64,000 nucleotides of DNA from Muscardinus avellanarius (lineage: Eukaryota > Chordata > Mammalia > Rodentia > Gliridae). Location: the NCBI GenBank assembly GCA_963383645.1, contig OY726571.1, positions 83,728,619 to 83,792,618 on the forward strand. Reading direction: 5' to 3'. Position 1 is the first letter of the stretch; each line of letters begins with the position of its first letter. The position numbers and the translations under genes were made by a program. Positions 22,759-34,406 of this stretch are shown here, in pieces. The notes under the pieces were generated by a model. It was not told where the DNA came from. It searched no databases and saw only the letters and a list, made by a program, of their open reading frames with translations.

Positions 22759-22939
22759 TTTTTTTTTGGGGGGGTGGTACTGGGGTTCCTGGAAACCCTT
22801 CTACCTCCAGGCTATGTTATACTTTATTTTTGGAAACAGGGTCTCTTAAGCCAGCGCAACTGGCTTCGAACCAGCGCGATCCTCCTGTCTCTGCCTCCCA
22901 AGCGCGGGGATTACAAGCATGCGCCACCACGCCTGGCAC
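22759..22939 (-). mobile_element. B1-dID SINE, 'a' lineage, with TSD
   Basis: Flanked by 'gagctattgg' (22749-22758 and 22940-22949). Reverse 'a' signature: 'ggttcctggaaacccttcta' and 'tctcttaagccagcgcaac'. CpG-rich B1 half. Confidence 0.9.
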
Positions 22940-22949
22940 GAGCTATTGG

Positions 22950-23217
22950 GTTTTAATAAAGTTCTATCAAATGATAAACACAGATAGTCTCTGACTTATG
23001 ATGGTCTGACTTACAATATTTCAACTTTATTATTCAAAACATATTCAGCACAAACCTGAATTTGAATTTGGGTCTAATTTCCCAGCTACTGATCCTCTGC
23101 TGTGATGCTGGGCCGCAGCAGGGAGCCACCGCCCCTGCCAGCCACCATTCTTTCGTACACTCTGCTGTGTGGCTAGGCCAGGATGCTGCCTGGGTTGGGT
23201 GGATTCAATGCATTTTT
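22950..23217. other. Unique DNA
   Basis: No repeat recognised in this short stretch. Confidence 0.4.
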
Positions 23218-23426
23218 TTATAATACTGGGGACTGAACTCAGAGGCATTCTTCCTTCGAGATATATCCCCGGCCCGATTTTTTTATTTCGTATTTGGAAA
23301 CAGGGTTAGGCTCATTACTAGGTTGATGAATCTCACTACTTGCTGAGGCTGTCTTTGAACTTGTGATCCTCCTGTCTCAGCCTCCCAAGTACTGGGATTA
23401 CAAGTATGTGTCACCATGCCCAGCTT
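23218..23426 (-). mobile_element. B1-dID SINE, 'b' lineage, with TSD
   Basis: Flanked by 'aatgcattttt' (23207-23217 and 23427-23437). Diverged dimer with 'ctggggactgaactcagagg' and 'ctcccaagtactgggattac'. Confidence 0.9.
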
Positions 23427-23439
23427 AAATGCATTTTTA

Positions 23440-25360
23440 ATGTATGATATTTCCAACTTAACACACATTTATCAGGACATGAACCCAGCCCATAAGATAA
23501 ACTGAGGAGCATCTATACTTCCTTTTCTGGGATAAGACAAGTGCTCGGCTGCTGGCTGACATTTCCTGGGCCGTCCCCATCAGCTCCATTTCTCTAATGT
23601 TTGTTAAGAGGTCAAGCCTCCACCCCAAGCTTCGCAAACACACCCTAGCACAGTGTCACCCCCAGTGGCTGGAAATCAGGAAGGGCAAGTCACAGACAGG
23701 CTATCTGGTCATACCGAAGCCTCTTACCTGTCCTCGCCTTCTTTACCTACACCCAGGAACTCACAGGGCTTTAACCTTCGAGGGTGAAGGGGTCAGCACT
23801 CTTTCCCCGCAGGCAAGAGGCTGCAGGGTTAACATTTGGAAAGGGGTTTTCTGCGGCTCAAAACTGTGCGGTTTTATCGCAGCCTTCAACACCGGCCAGC
23901 GATTGGGATTATCCCCTCTCTCCTTTCCTGTGTGCCTTCAATTAGCCGAATGAAAGCAAACCCACGGCTTTAGAGCCCGAAATAGCTGGAGAAAAGTGAC
24001 GCAGATTGCAGCGAGATGAAAGAGCGGAGCCCAGAAGCCTAATTAAAAGCAACTGAGAAACTAGTATTCGATCCAGAGTTTACTCACCTGAAAAAATAAA
24101 CGCAGAGCTCCGACGAGGCTTTGCTGGAGGGTTGAGGGAGAGGGGTGAGACGTTTCACGCAGGTCACAGGAAGGCCCGGCTCCAGGACACAGAGCCTCAC
24201 TATTTCTTCCCTCTTGGAGTCAGGGGAAGGTCAGCCAGAGGGCCGAGGCCAGCGCCATATTGGGACTGTGTGACAGTAGCCAGTTAATGAGACCAAAGGC
24301 TCAGGCCCCAAGGTGGCGAGGAGGACCTCCATCCATCCGTCCATCCTCAAATACTCTCTGGCTTTTTAAATATATATCAAAGAGTGCATGATTGATTCAC
24401 TGCCACCCACCTCTTGGTTTTCCAAGCGGCTCTTTCATCTCCTATAGCCTCTCCACCTCCTCTCCCTGCCCCCACATCACCTTTCTTAAATTCAGAGCAC
24501 TTTTGCACATTCAGCCTATGCATTGTTTTTGATGGCAGGCGCTATCAAGGACTTACTGAAAGAATTAGCCTCCTTTACCGAAAGGAAAATTCCCTTGGTT
24601 TTGAGATAAATCAAGGCCCAAGGTCGGTCAAGAGAGGACAAAATAAATGCGTCCCTCTCATACACTTCATACTTTTTAACCTACAAATCAGCCCTCTGCG
24701 TGGAATGTTGGCAAACAAGAGCCGTTTCATGATCCTTCTGCATGCAATTCCCAGCTTGTCCAAGATTTTCTTGGGAGGCAAGAGAAACGACCTAACCTAA
24801 TTTTCTTGGCCCTCAGCTGCTGGGGGAGACGGCCTTCCTTCTTGTCTTTTCCAAGTTTGATATTCATTACCTTGGGTAGGGTGGGAGGTGGGGATGTGGA
24901 AAGATGTATATGGTGTCTCCCAACAAATGCGGTGATTTTGTTACTGCTAATAACCAAGAGGACAGCGCTATTTCTGGAACAGCCTGTGCAGGAAGCAGAG
25001 ACTGGAGGCGTCCGACGCTTGTGGGGTCACAGTGAGCTCTTCTTCAGGCTTCGTCAAATAGGACGACCTACAGCTTACCAAGACCCGACACAGGACAGGA
25101 GCTAATGTCCCACAATGCAGAATGAAGTTGGACTGCAAGAGTCCTGTAAGAGTTTATACTGATGCTACTGCTGTTGTCTCAAATATTTAGGGACCACTGG
25201 GCACCTCAAGTTCTGCCGGATACTGCAGAGAGGATTTATAGCAAGTACTGAAGATTATAACCATTACCTATGGGGAGCCAACCCCGCCAAAGAAAGTCTT
25301 TATGGAAATGCAGAAGTATTCGCCATTATTCCCGGAGTTCTGTTCACTCTTGTTTCCTTC
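23440..25360. other. Longest repeat-poor block, possible regulatory DNA
   Basis: Almost 2 kb with no recognisable transposon. 23800-24330 is CpG-bearing and holds 'cctaattaaaagc' and a YY1-like 'cgccatatt' (24253). 24414-24800 has a 128-aa frame without domain or start context. A conserved enhancer or a distal exon would fit, but neither is shown. Confidence 0.35.
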
Positions 25361-25760
25361 TGTTATATAAAATTCAGGGGAGGCCATTGACTTGATGAGG
25401 CTCTCATCTTGGGCCCCACAAATCAAACCAATACAGAGTTATTCTTGCCAAATGAAGAAATGAATTCACATAGGAGCATAATCTTAGAGCAAATGGCTGA
25501 GGGTTGAGCAGTTACAGCAGCTGAGTTCTCAGTCAATGGTAGGCGGCCAAATGATTCAGATAAGATTGGAGTACTCTATACGATTAGGTCATCTTTCTGC
25601 TCCACCTTCATTTTCTGTCCACAATGCTGCCTGACCACAAAGCGGGCCGGAACTCCCTGAGTCTGTCTTGATTCTGAGAGCCGCCGGACACTAAGTGTTG
25701 TTTGTTTTTGTTTTGGTGTGGTTTACTGCTCAAATAAACTTGGTTAAATTTAAACCTGTC
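25361..25760 (+). mobile_element. Probable solo LTR, ERV-L-like
   Basis: Begins 'tgttatataaaattcagggg', later 'cctgaccacaaagcgggcc' and 'gagccgccggacactaagtg', with AATAAA at 25733 near the 3' end. The layout fits an old LTR. The family is not certain. Confidence 0.45.
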
Positions 25761-25910
25761 TAAGGCTTTTCCTTTTAACTCTCCTCCCCGTTCTAAGCCT
25801 CTCTCCTGTCTTCAATCCCTTCCTTCCTTTCCTTTGCTTTTATCTTCTCTTTTTTTTTTTTTCTAAAGATAACCTCCACTTTTCAGCTTCTGTCTTTCCT
25901 GTTCCCATAT

Positions 25911-26268
25911 TATGGTCTGGGTAAATGTTTTCCAAAGACCCCAGGGGTGTTGTTGAAAAGTTATGGACCCTTTAAGAGGCGGGGCCAGATGGGAGATCGT
26001 AGGTCATTGGGCAAGTGCCCTGATAGGGGGACTGTGGGACCCCAGGCCCTTCCTTTTTCTCCTTAGCTTTATGGTCATGAGGTGAGCGGATTTGCTCTAC
26101 CATGCACTGCCACCACCATGTGCTGCCTCATTACAGGTCCAATGCAATGGTGCCAACCATTCATGGACTGGAACCTCCGAAACTGCGAGCCACAACAAAC
26201 CTTTTCTCTTTATAAATTAATTATCTCAGGTACTTTATTGCAGTGATGGAAAGCTGACCAACACACCC
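25911..26268 (+). mobile_element. MaLR-type solo LTR
   Basis: 'tatggtctgggtaaatgttt', 'ggaacctccgaaactgcgag', 'tctttataaattaattatct', terminal 'ctgaccaacacacc'. Confidence 0.85.
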
Positions 26269-27059
26269 CATTTCGCATCATAAAACTTCTTGGCCTAAAG
26301 CTTTAGGGCCAGCATTTAAAGATCATCATCTCTGTCTAGAAAAAGAGTCTACTTGCTTTTAAATGATTTTTCTGCCCTTGATTTATTCAGAACACCTTGC
26401 AGAAAGAGATTTAATCAACCATATTTCTCAGTATAGTCTGTACAAAATTCCATGCTTGACTTATTTTCTCCCTTATATCTCTGATTTCCCAGCCCCCACA
26501 CGTACCTCCAGGCCAACTGTAAGGCATTTTATATAACCCCTCAGTAATCAAATAATCAAATATATTCTTTCTACAAATTATATTGGGTTATTTCTATGCA
26601 TATATACTTTAACTTACATGAATGGTATTGTGGCATAAACTTCCCTCTTCCTTTTAAAAAACTTTTCCCACACAGCACTCTGCTTTTAGGGTATCTCCAG
26701 GTTGTGGTGCACACATCTCATTACTTCTGGAGTCAAATAGATCACCCCAGTGCTCACAGGCCACTGCTCAGCTGTGCATACCATTGACGGTGGGAAGGGA
26801 TGACCTTCCAGGTGGAGAGCTCAGAATTCTGTGTCCCAATAGAGGGAGCTGCGTAAAACAGCAGACAGTGCAAGGGAAGTACCCGTCCAGGAACACATTT
26901 ATAACGCTGGCGGGAGGTAAAGTAATACACCTAAGTCCCACTGTCATTGGTGGTTTTCTAGGCTTCCCTATATAGCACACGCCGCCACTATAATTATATG
27001 GTCATTGGAGTGATTGTTGGTAAGGGTCTGAGAGTGCCCAAGGTCAGGAGTATGTTCAA
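26269..27059. other. Unique or unassigned DNA
   Basis: 26540-26740 has the feel of an old LINE tail but is not assignable. No gene. Confidence 0.35.
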
Positions 27060-27300
27060 CTGTTTACTGCTGCAACCCCAGTGCCAGGGAAATAGGGAAA
27101 ACCTCCATGAATATTTACTGGATGAATAAAGGGATTTGTGGATAAATTAATAACAATGCTTATATAAAGATTAGAGGCTTGGCACTGGATCAGACAACTG
27201 TGAGGCTCCATCCTGACCACACCGCTGAGCAACCTTCCTGAGTCTCTTATCTCTCCTGAAAAATGGGATAGTAGAGATGTTGGGGGTGATTATGTGATAT
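27060..27300 (+). mobile_element. L2 3' end followed by MIR
   Basis: L2 end at 27060-27130 ('gaatatttactggatgaata'), then MIR at 27170-27300 ('ggcactggatcagac', 'gagcaaccttcctgagtctc', 'aaaaatgggatagtagag'). Confidence 0.55.
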
Positions 27301-27861
27301 GATTGGGACAGAGTGGTCTGAAACGTCTTCTGCATAGCTGTTTTCAATTCAGTACCAAGGATGAATTGCTCTGTGAGGGAGACAGGAGTGTGATATAGGA
27401 GGGTTTACAGATACTCAGGGGATTTCGGGGATTAGAGAAGAGTCCTCTTGCATGTTCAAGGGTACTTAATACAAATAGTTGCTTAAAAAACAGGGTATGT
27501 GAATGCTCTTAACAATTGGCCACAAAGAGAATTTAACTCGAGGTAACTATGGCTTGCAAAATTAGGACTATGGGTTGCTTGGCCCTATCTGACAGAATCA
27601 ATTACTTCCAACCAGACTGGGAACTGCAGAACGGACACTTAGAGAAGCAGCTCTAAGCACCCATCTTGGGGAAAGTGAGGAGAAGGAGCACTGTCCTCTA
27701 GACTGCATACTAAAATGTTCAAAAGCCAACGTTCTCATTGTCGGTTGTCAGAGGGCCGGTTATGTTATAGACGTTACACACAACTTAAGAGAAGCAAAGA
27801 AAGAAGATTGAATATGCAGACAAGAAGATACCAAGGTCAGGAGTTTTAACTAGAACTGAAA
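27301..27861. other. Unique DNA
   Basis: No repeat or gene recognised. Confidence 0.4.
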
Positions 27862-28012
27862 TCAGCCAACTGAGGCTCACAACCTGTTTGTGTAAATAGA
27901 TTTTTACTGGAACGCTTTCAAATGGTGGGGTTGAATAGTGTGAGGGAGACCATCTCGCCCCACAGAGCCCAATGTGTTTACTCTCTGGCCTAGTTTGCTG
28001 AGCCTTGACTAG
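27862..28012 (-). mobile_element. hAT-Charlie-type DNA transposon remnant
   Basis: Reverse of a known short hAT family: 'cagccaactgaggctcacaa', 'ttgtgtaaatagatttttac', 'gtttactctctggcctagtt'. A plus-strand relative is at 56960. Confidence 0.65.
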
Positions 28013-28721
28013 AAGGGGGAGGGCATAAAATACCCATTATATTCTCTGATTCAACAGTGAGTCATGGACCTTGACAAGTCCCGTGAAATAGAGACAAAAT
28101 AAAAAGCTAGGAAGCAAAATTTAACCTCCACTTTTGTGATCTTTGCAAGTCTGTGTCAGAAGTGTGTGTGTGTTTAATCTTTCAATAATTGACTGCACAG
28201 ACTTAGACCAGATAACTCCTTGACAAAAGTTTCTTCATAATAGTCTCTGCACGGCCCCTGAGGTTCTCAAAGGCCGACTTTCTGCTACCTGGTAGAAACA
28301 CACAAACAAAAAGAAACTGATTCTTAAAAAATTTGCGAGGCTTCCGTGCACCTCCAAATCACTGACTTCTGCCTCCATCTATGGCGAAGTGGCAGGACCT
28401 GTAATTTAGCTGCAAAACGTCGACTTGAAATCCGACCTTGAGCATACAGCGTTCCCCTTGCAAACTCCCCAGGCCTCTTGGGTTCGTTTACAAGAGCAGT
28501 TCAGGAACACAGTCCAGATGCCCCCAAATCTGGAAGCTACTTCTCTTACTAATTCCACCCTCATGCCAAGCTAGGTTTACAGGTTATCACACCAACGAGT
28601 CCCACTAAAATACGTTCTCTTACCATGGTCCTCTAAGAAAAAGAAAGAGGTCGGCAACATTTGCAAAGCCCCCCCACCAAAAAAATACAGAATAAAAGAA
28701 CAAAGAATTCAAAGATAGAAG
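28013..28721. other. Unique block
   Basis: Repeat-free. 28330-28450 carries several CpGs and 'tgtaatttagctgc'. No ORF of note. Confidence 0.35.
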
Positions 28722-28855
28722 CCAGGGGTTTGATTCACTTTCTTCCTCTTAAGATTTCAAAACATGGACAACTAAATCGTCCCCAGCTTTATTTTCCTAA
28801 AAGTAAAAGGATGATGCTGGTACTAGCTACTCAGTCATAGGGCCATTTCCAGGGC
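28722..28855 (+). mobile_element. MIR SINE fragment
   Basis: 'gctttattttcctaaaagta' then 'ggtactagctactcagtcat' follow the MIR 3' half. Confidence 0.5.
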
Positions 28856-29222
28856 TATTTTCAGGAATCTCATGCCATTTTGACTAAGGGTTACAAGTTT
28901 ACTTGGTCCCCGAAGTGAGGGTTTTTGTTCATGGATACTGGCACCCACCTGTGTGACGCCCCCTCTGATGCCTTCTTTTAGTGATCTAGTCATTGGTGGT
29001 CCAGTGATGCATACAGTCTGGCCCCATACGCATCCCTCCCCATGACTACCATCAGGGTCCTTAGACTTGACTAATGCCCCTTCTCTCTTCTAAGAAAGGA
29101 TGATTCCCTGACCAATTCCGTAAGTTCGATGATAACAACCTCCAGGTTTATTTCCTTAGGATGAATTACAGGAACTGTAATTGTTGGCCAAGGAATTTGT
29201 CTTCTACATATTGAATTGCAAA

Positions 29223-29225
<3 letters not shown>
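28856..29225. other. Unique DNA
   Basis: No repeat or gene recognised. Confidence 0.4.
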
Positions 29226-29282
<57 letters not shown>

Positions 29283-29480
29283 CTGGGGATTGAACCCAGG
29301 GACATGCTACCACTGAGCTACAGCCCCAGCCCTATTTTTTTTTTTTTTTTCATTTTGAAACAAGCTCTCGCTAAGTTGTCGTAGGTCTCACCAAGTTGCT
29401 AAAGCTAGTTTTGACCCAGTAAGCCTCCTATCTCAGCCTCCCAAGCACTGGATTACAGGTGTGTATCACCACACCTGCCT
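29226..29480 (-). mobile_element. B1-dID SINE with (TC)n tail
   Basis: (TC)n at 29226-29280 is the tail in reverse. ID end 'ggctggggattgaacccagg', B1 end 'actggattacaggtgtgtat'. Confidence 0.9.
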
Positions 29481-29489
29481 GCCAGAGCT

Positions 29490-31110
29490 CTTTATATACA
29501 AAGGATAGTGGTCCTATATCTGAAATTTATCTGGCAAACATTTTTCTGATTTGTGAAGTAATGTTTCATTTTCCTCATGGGATTTATGGAATTTATTATA
29601 TATAGGCAGAGCTGTTGATGATTTAGTTTTCAATCCCTGCCTTTGGTGTTATTTTTAGAAAGGGCCTTTTAAACACCAACATTATACAAATATTTTCCTA
29701 AATTTCTTCTACTACTTCTAAGGTTTCACTTTTAACATTCTAGTTTTTTAATCCATCTGGAATTTATTTTGATACTTGGATTAAGGTTAAAAAGCTTAAT
29801 TTTTTTCTAGGATAGGTAGTTTTCCCTGTATATCTAATAATCTTTTACTTCCCTGCTCATATAAAATGTCATATTTATCATCTATTAAATAATTATATTT
29901 ACTTGTGCCTATTTCTGGATTTCATATGCCATTCCTAAATCTGGGCTGCTTCTTTTTTGCATTAACAGATACTTGTTTTAACTATGTGGCCTAATACATG
30001 TTAAGATCTGACTACATTAGTCATTTAATAAATATAATTTCTCATCTTCAAATATTATTTTTAGTTTTCCTTATCCTTTATTCGTTACTTCACCATTTAA
30101 AAGTCTAATAATCACTTTTCAGTTAAAATTTATTGGGGTTGTAATTGAGACCGCATTAACACTTTACGTCCATTTGAGGAGAGCCTCTTTCACTCAGAGG
30201 CATAATCTGTCTTTTCATTTATGCATCCCATTTTCAGCTGCTCAATAAAGTTCTAAGATCCTCCCCAAATATGTGAACATTCAACATTTCCTCTTTAGTT
30301 AGTTTTACTTAGTTGGTTTGGGTGACGAGGTTTTTCTACATAGTTCAGGCTGGTCTCTAACTCGTAGGCTTCTGTGATCCTTCTGCCCCAGCCTCCCCAG
30401 TGCTGGGACTGCAGGCTCGCGCCACCAGGCCTGGTTCCTCTTAAGTTTAATTCATAGACACTTTATATATATTAAAGCTATTGTGAACATCTTTGCAATT
30501 CAGTTTTATTATTCTCAGAATACTTGTTTTCTACTAGAACTGGATGCCTTATTATACATACTAATTACTTCTAAAATATTGTAGTCAATTTCCAACTGAT
30601 TTCTTAGTGTCTATGAACAGTGAATTTCACTCGTCTTGAGGATAATCAAATGCTGTCATCTCACCAATATTTATTCCTCTCATCATCTTTTTGCTGGGAG
30701 CATCCTGAACCCATTTGTGGCCATCCAAAATAGAATTACTACTATTATCCTTAACTTCTAGAAGGATCTTCACTTAATTATGAACTCCCGTGTCAATGTC
30801 AAATGTTAATATTTACTTTCAGATATTTTTCTCCTTTTTACTTTTTTTGTCTAAAATTGCTTGATGTGATTTTTCTATCATTATTACTCTTTGAAAGCCT
30901 AGAAGAACTTGCCCATAAAACAACTGGTTTGGAAGACTTTCTGGACTTATTTGATAGCTTTTATTTTCTGTGTCTTTTCGGTGTATGCTAAATCTTTGTA
31001 TCTCTTTCCTTCTCAATTCGAGTGCATGGAAATATTCCACAGAGCTATACATAATAGAATTCTAGACTAAATTTTTCAAAATGTGTAAGTCTGCCCCTGC
31101 ATCTGTGTTT
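29490..31110 (-). mobile_element. Old L1, ORF2 3' part and UTR
   Basis: Reverse of ancient L1 ORF2 text: 'tttttaatccatctggaatt', 'gatacttggattaaggtt', later 'aacaactggtttggaagac'. Frames are riddled with stops. A B1 element interrupts it. The 5' limit (right side) is approximate. Confidence 0.65.
30322..30437 (-). mobile_element. Monomeric B1 SINE
   Basis: Reverse of B1: 'ttcaggctggtctctaactc', 'gtgctgggactgcaggctcg', 'gccaccaggcctgg'. No ID half, so it represents the older monomeric form. It sits inside the L1. Confidence 0.8.
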
Positions 31111-31124
31111 ATAAATATTTCAGT

Positions 31125-31230
31125 CACTTCTGGCTCCTTTAACAAATTACCACAGACTGGATAGCTTATAAACAACAGGAATTTATTTTGCACAGTGTTG
31201 AAGGCTGGGAAGACCACAATCGGGGTGCCA
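31125..31230 (-). mobile_element. MLT1-type LTR fragment
   Basis: 'aattaccacagactggatag', 'ataaacaacaggaatttatt', the mirrored end of an MLT1 LTR. Confidence 0.6.
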
Positions 31231-31552
31231 GAAGATCCAGAGACTGGGAAAGACCCACAAATGGGGGAGTCACAAAGGGGATAAAAGCTCTTCTCCTGAG
31301 ACCTTCAACAGCTATCCTCTTTGATGTCCCCCACCTTCCTGCGTGGGGACTTCTCTATCTTTCTGTTATCTATTTTATCTTGGATTAAAATAAACTTTCA
31401 TACTTTTATGCCCACTCTTATATTGTCCTATGATTTTCATTCATTGACTGCACTGGACAAGGACCTGGTAAGGGAAAAATCTGGTATCAATAGGAATTAT
31501 TCATTGTGGTGAAGAATATGTGGAACTTTCCCCAATTGGGGAAATATAATGG
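31231..31552. other. Unassigned, continues past the MLT1 fragment
   Basis: No gene. The first part may be degraded LTR. Confidence 0.35.
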
Positions 31553-31908
31553 AAATTTTTGTGTTAACTTGCCTAAGGGCACAGTGCCCAGACTGTTCAG
31601 ACAAACACTTGTCTAGTTATTCCTGGAAGGGTATCCACTAGATGTGACTTAGAGTAGATTTAGGTTAAGCAGATGCAGAGTACCTGCCATGGTGTGAGTG
31701 GGCCTCATCTAATTAGACGAAGCCCTAAAGAACAAATCTTAGGTTTCTAGAAGAAGGAATCTAGTCTCAGGAAAGATAGAAGACCAGACATTCAGTTAGG
31801 AAAGTACCACCCACTTTCTTAATTGAATGTCTAGTCTGCTATCTTTCCCTATAGGTCAAAGATATACATGTCCCTACAATCATATGAACTAAGTCCTTAA
31901 AATAAAAT

Positions 31909-31972
<64 letters not shown>

Positions 31973-31975
31973 TGG
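31553..31975 (+). mobile_element. Old LTR, MLT2/ERV-L-like
   Basis: 'gtgttaacttgcctaaggg', 'tgcccagactgttcagacaa', 'gtgggcctcatctaattaga', with a microsatellite near its 3' end. Same family as the minus-strand copy at 2845. Confidence 0.6.
31907..31971 (+). repeat. (TC)n-(AC)n microsatellite
   Basis: About 8 TC units then about 24 AC units inside the LTR end. Confidence 0.95.
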
Positions 31976-32091
31976 TTCCATTTTTCAGAGGTATTTATTT
32001 CCCATCTGTAGGACCACTCAGCAGAGATCCTGGAGAAGCAATGTTTGGTCTGAGTCAATAACTTTTAATCTTTTTTGGGCTAAAATTTGAG
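31976..32091. other. Short unassigned stretch
   Basis: No feature seen. Confidence 0.4.
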
Positions 32092-32298
32092 ACCCGGGCG
32101 TGGTGGCGCATGCTTGTAATCCCAGTATTTGGGAGGCCGAGACTGGAGGATCGCCGTTCACGGACAGCCTCAGCTACTTAGTGAGGCCCTCCGCAACTCA
32201 GTGAGAACCGGTTTCAAAATAAAGAATAAAAAATAGGGCAGGAGGTGTAGCTCAGAGGTCAAATGCCCCTGGGTTCCATCCCTAGACCCACAAAAAAA
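32092..32298 (+). mobile_element. B1-dID SINE, 'b' lineage
   Basis: 'ccgggcgtggtggcgcatgc', duplicated 'acttagtgaggccct/actcagtgagaaccg', ID half 'ggtgtagctcagaggtcaaa'. CpGs kept, so fairly young. Confidence 0.9.
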
Positions 32299-32435
32299 AT
32301 TGATAAAAACTGAGAAATTTCTCAGAAAAATCACATATACAGACATATTTCATACACACCCAATTTGCTTATAATTTCAGGGATTCACAGTCTCCCTGAA
32401 GCATAGCCCACCTATTCTTTTTTTTCTGTTTGTTT

Positions 32436-32437
<2 letters not shown>

Positions 32438-32474
<37 letters not shown>

Positions 32475-32692
32475 GGATTGAACCCAGGAGCATTCTACCT
32501 CCAATCTACACCTCATCCCAGTTTTTATTATTATTGTTCTTATTTATTGTTTTTGTTGTTATTGAAACAAGGTCATGCTAGGTTGGTACATTGTCGAGGC
32601 TGTCTTTCAACCTGAGAAACACAAACCTGAGATACTTCTGTCTCAGTCTCTCAAGTACTGGAATTACAGGCACGCAGCATCCCGCCCAGCTA
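32438..32692 (-). mobile_element. B1-dID SINE with (TG)n tail and imperfect TSD
   Basis: (TG)n at 32438-32468. ID end 'actagggattgaacccagga'. Flanks 'cccacctattc' (32407) and 'cccgcctattc' (about 32693) form a TSD with one mismatch. Confidence 0.85.
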
Positions 32693-32703
32693 CCCCGCCT
32701 ATT

Positions 32704-34144
32704 CCGAGTGTCCCTGAATTCTGATCCCCCCAGTCCTGTCATTCTGGGAAAGCCATTTTGCATCACTGAAGAATCTTCCTGTGTGTAGCGTCCCCATTGA
32801 TATGCCGCGATATCACTGTAGCTCACAGTACGCACAGAAGAGGAGGGTGTAGCAATGACTGTGATGAGGTTAAAGATCGGCGGCATTGGTCATGGAGCAG
32901 CAGCCGCAGGCCAGCTTCAGGGAGTGGGGTGCTTGCTTTGAGGGGGCCACCCAGTAGGGCCACCACTGCCACCCAGGGATACTCCACCATGTGGCTGTAC
33001 AAAATAGAGTCATGATTTGTTGTGTGTAAGAGACCTGTAAATAATCTCAAGGACAAAAGAATGGCTTAACATATTTCTATTAAAGCAAAGAGGAGAATGA
33101 AATATCGGGATCAGTCCTAACTATGGATGGAGGCTTCAGGGGACAGTCAGCTATGAAGGGCACCCAAAGAAGCCTGCTCCCCACCACCTGACCAGATGTG
33201 GGGGGTGCTGGATTTCGGGAGGCCTGGTGAGCCCGCTGTCTGGTGCGCTGGGGACTGGGTAGCGCCTGAACCGCCATGCTTGTGTGTGGCCCATTTGTGT
33301 GCACTAACTGAGGTTTCCTCCTCTTCAGCGAGCACAGTGTTTGTGTTTCTAAGAGTCAGCTCCAAGTGTCTGAAGGAAGCCCTCATGAAATTCCAAATGA
33401 CAGACCAATTTTTTTTTCATGAGTCCAATAAAGAACAGAAAGCCAATGTGACTTTCTCTGAATTAGAGAGCTCTGGGAACAGCACCGAGGTCTCTCTTCT
33501 GTTAGTGTAGAATTAAATCCGTTTCCAAACGTGACACACAACTGGCCCTTTTGTGGACTTTCTGATCCCCTCTAATTCTCTAATGTGAGTCTCGGAATAT
33601 TTCGGATTTTGCTTTATTTTCTTAAGCCAGTGAAGGACCTCCTTATGTTTCCATTCACTTTATTTTAACAGAGCTTTTTTTCTGTTAATGAAAAAAAAAA
33701 TTTTTTTTTTTCTGGAGCTATTTCTCTGAGAAGGAAGTGTGGTGTCTCATTTGGGGGGAGCCACGTGTCTGCGGCCCATTTTCTCTGGGAGAATAGGTTC
33801 AAATAACAGACTTTGGCTGGCTGATTGACAGACGAGCAGTTCATGAACAAGGAATCGGGGTGCGAGACTGTGGTCTCAGGGATCCCTATCCCTTCTCCAC
33901 CCCTAAATTCCCACCCAGAAGGTTCTGGCTCCCTTATGAGAAACTGCACAGGAGCTTGTATTCCTCCAACATAACGCATCTCACAACTACAGTAAAATCA
34001 CTTATGTAATGAACGGTTCCCCGACTACCTCCCCAGCTCCAAGGTCATCTCATGATAACACAACTACTCAAGGCCACTCTCTTAGTGCTCATGGCAGATT
34101 TAGAGGGTGGAAAATAACCAAAACCACAGTCGCAGTCCTCAAGA

Positions 34145-34146
<2 letters not shown>
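32704..34146. other. Unique block with a weak candidate exon
   Basis: No repeat recognised in about 1.4 kb. 33329-33510 is preceded by a good acceptor-like pyrimidine tract and stays open to a stop (see findings). 33675-33715 has long A then T runs that could pair. Other frames overlap antisense. Confidence 0.35.
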
Positions 34147-34216
<70 letters not shown>

Positions 34217-34350
34217 TGCTAGAGATTGAACCCAAGGGCATTCTACCTCTGAGTTATCTCTACACCCCAGCTCCATTTTTTATTCTTTATTTTGAAACAG
34301 GGTCTCGCTAAGTTGCAGAGGGCCTCACTAAGTAGCTGAGGCTGGCTGCT
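34147..34350 (-). mobile_element. B1-dID SINE, B1 start missing, with T30 and (TG)n
   Basis: Poly(T) then (TG)n at 34147-34215, ID end 'gctagagattgaacccaagg', duplication block, then loss of the B1 5' part. Confidence 0.85.
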
Positions 34351-34406
34351 CCATATGCTTAAGTCTATAGAATAGAAAAAAAAAAACCAAAAAAAAAACA
34401 AAAGAA
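34351..34406. other. A-rich spacer
   Basis: Short A-rich run between SINE and LTR. Confidence 0.5.

Noticed and set aside
32578..33056. Two overlapping minus-strand frames (102 and 77 aa)
   Set aside because: The first runs into a SINE and neither has a domain.
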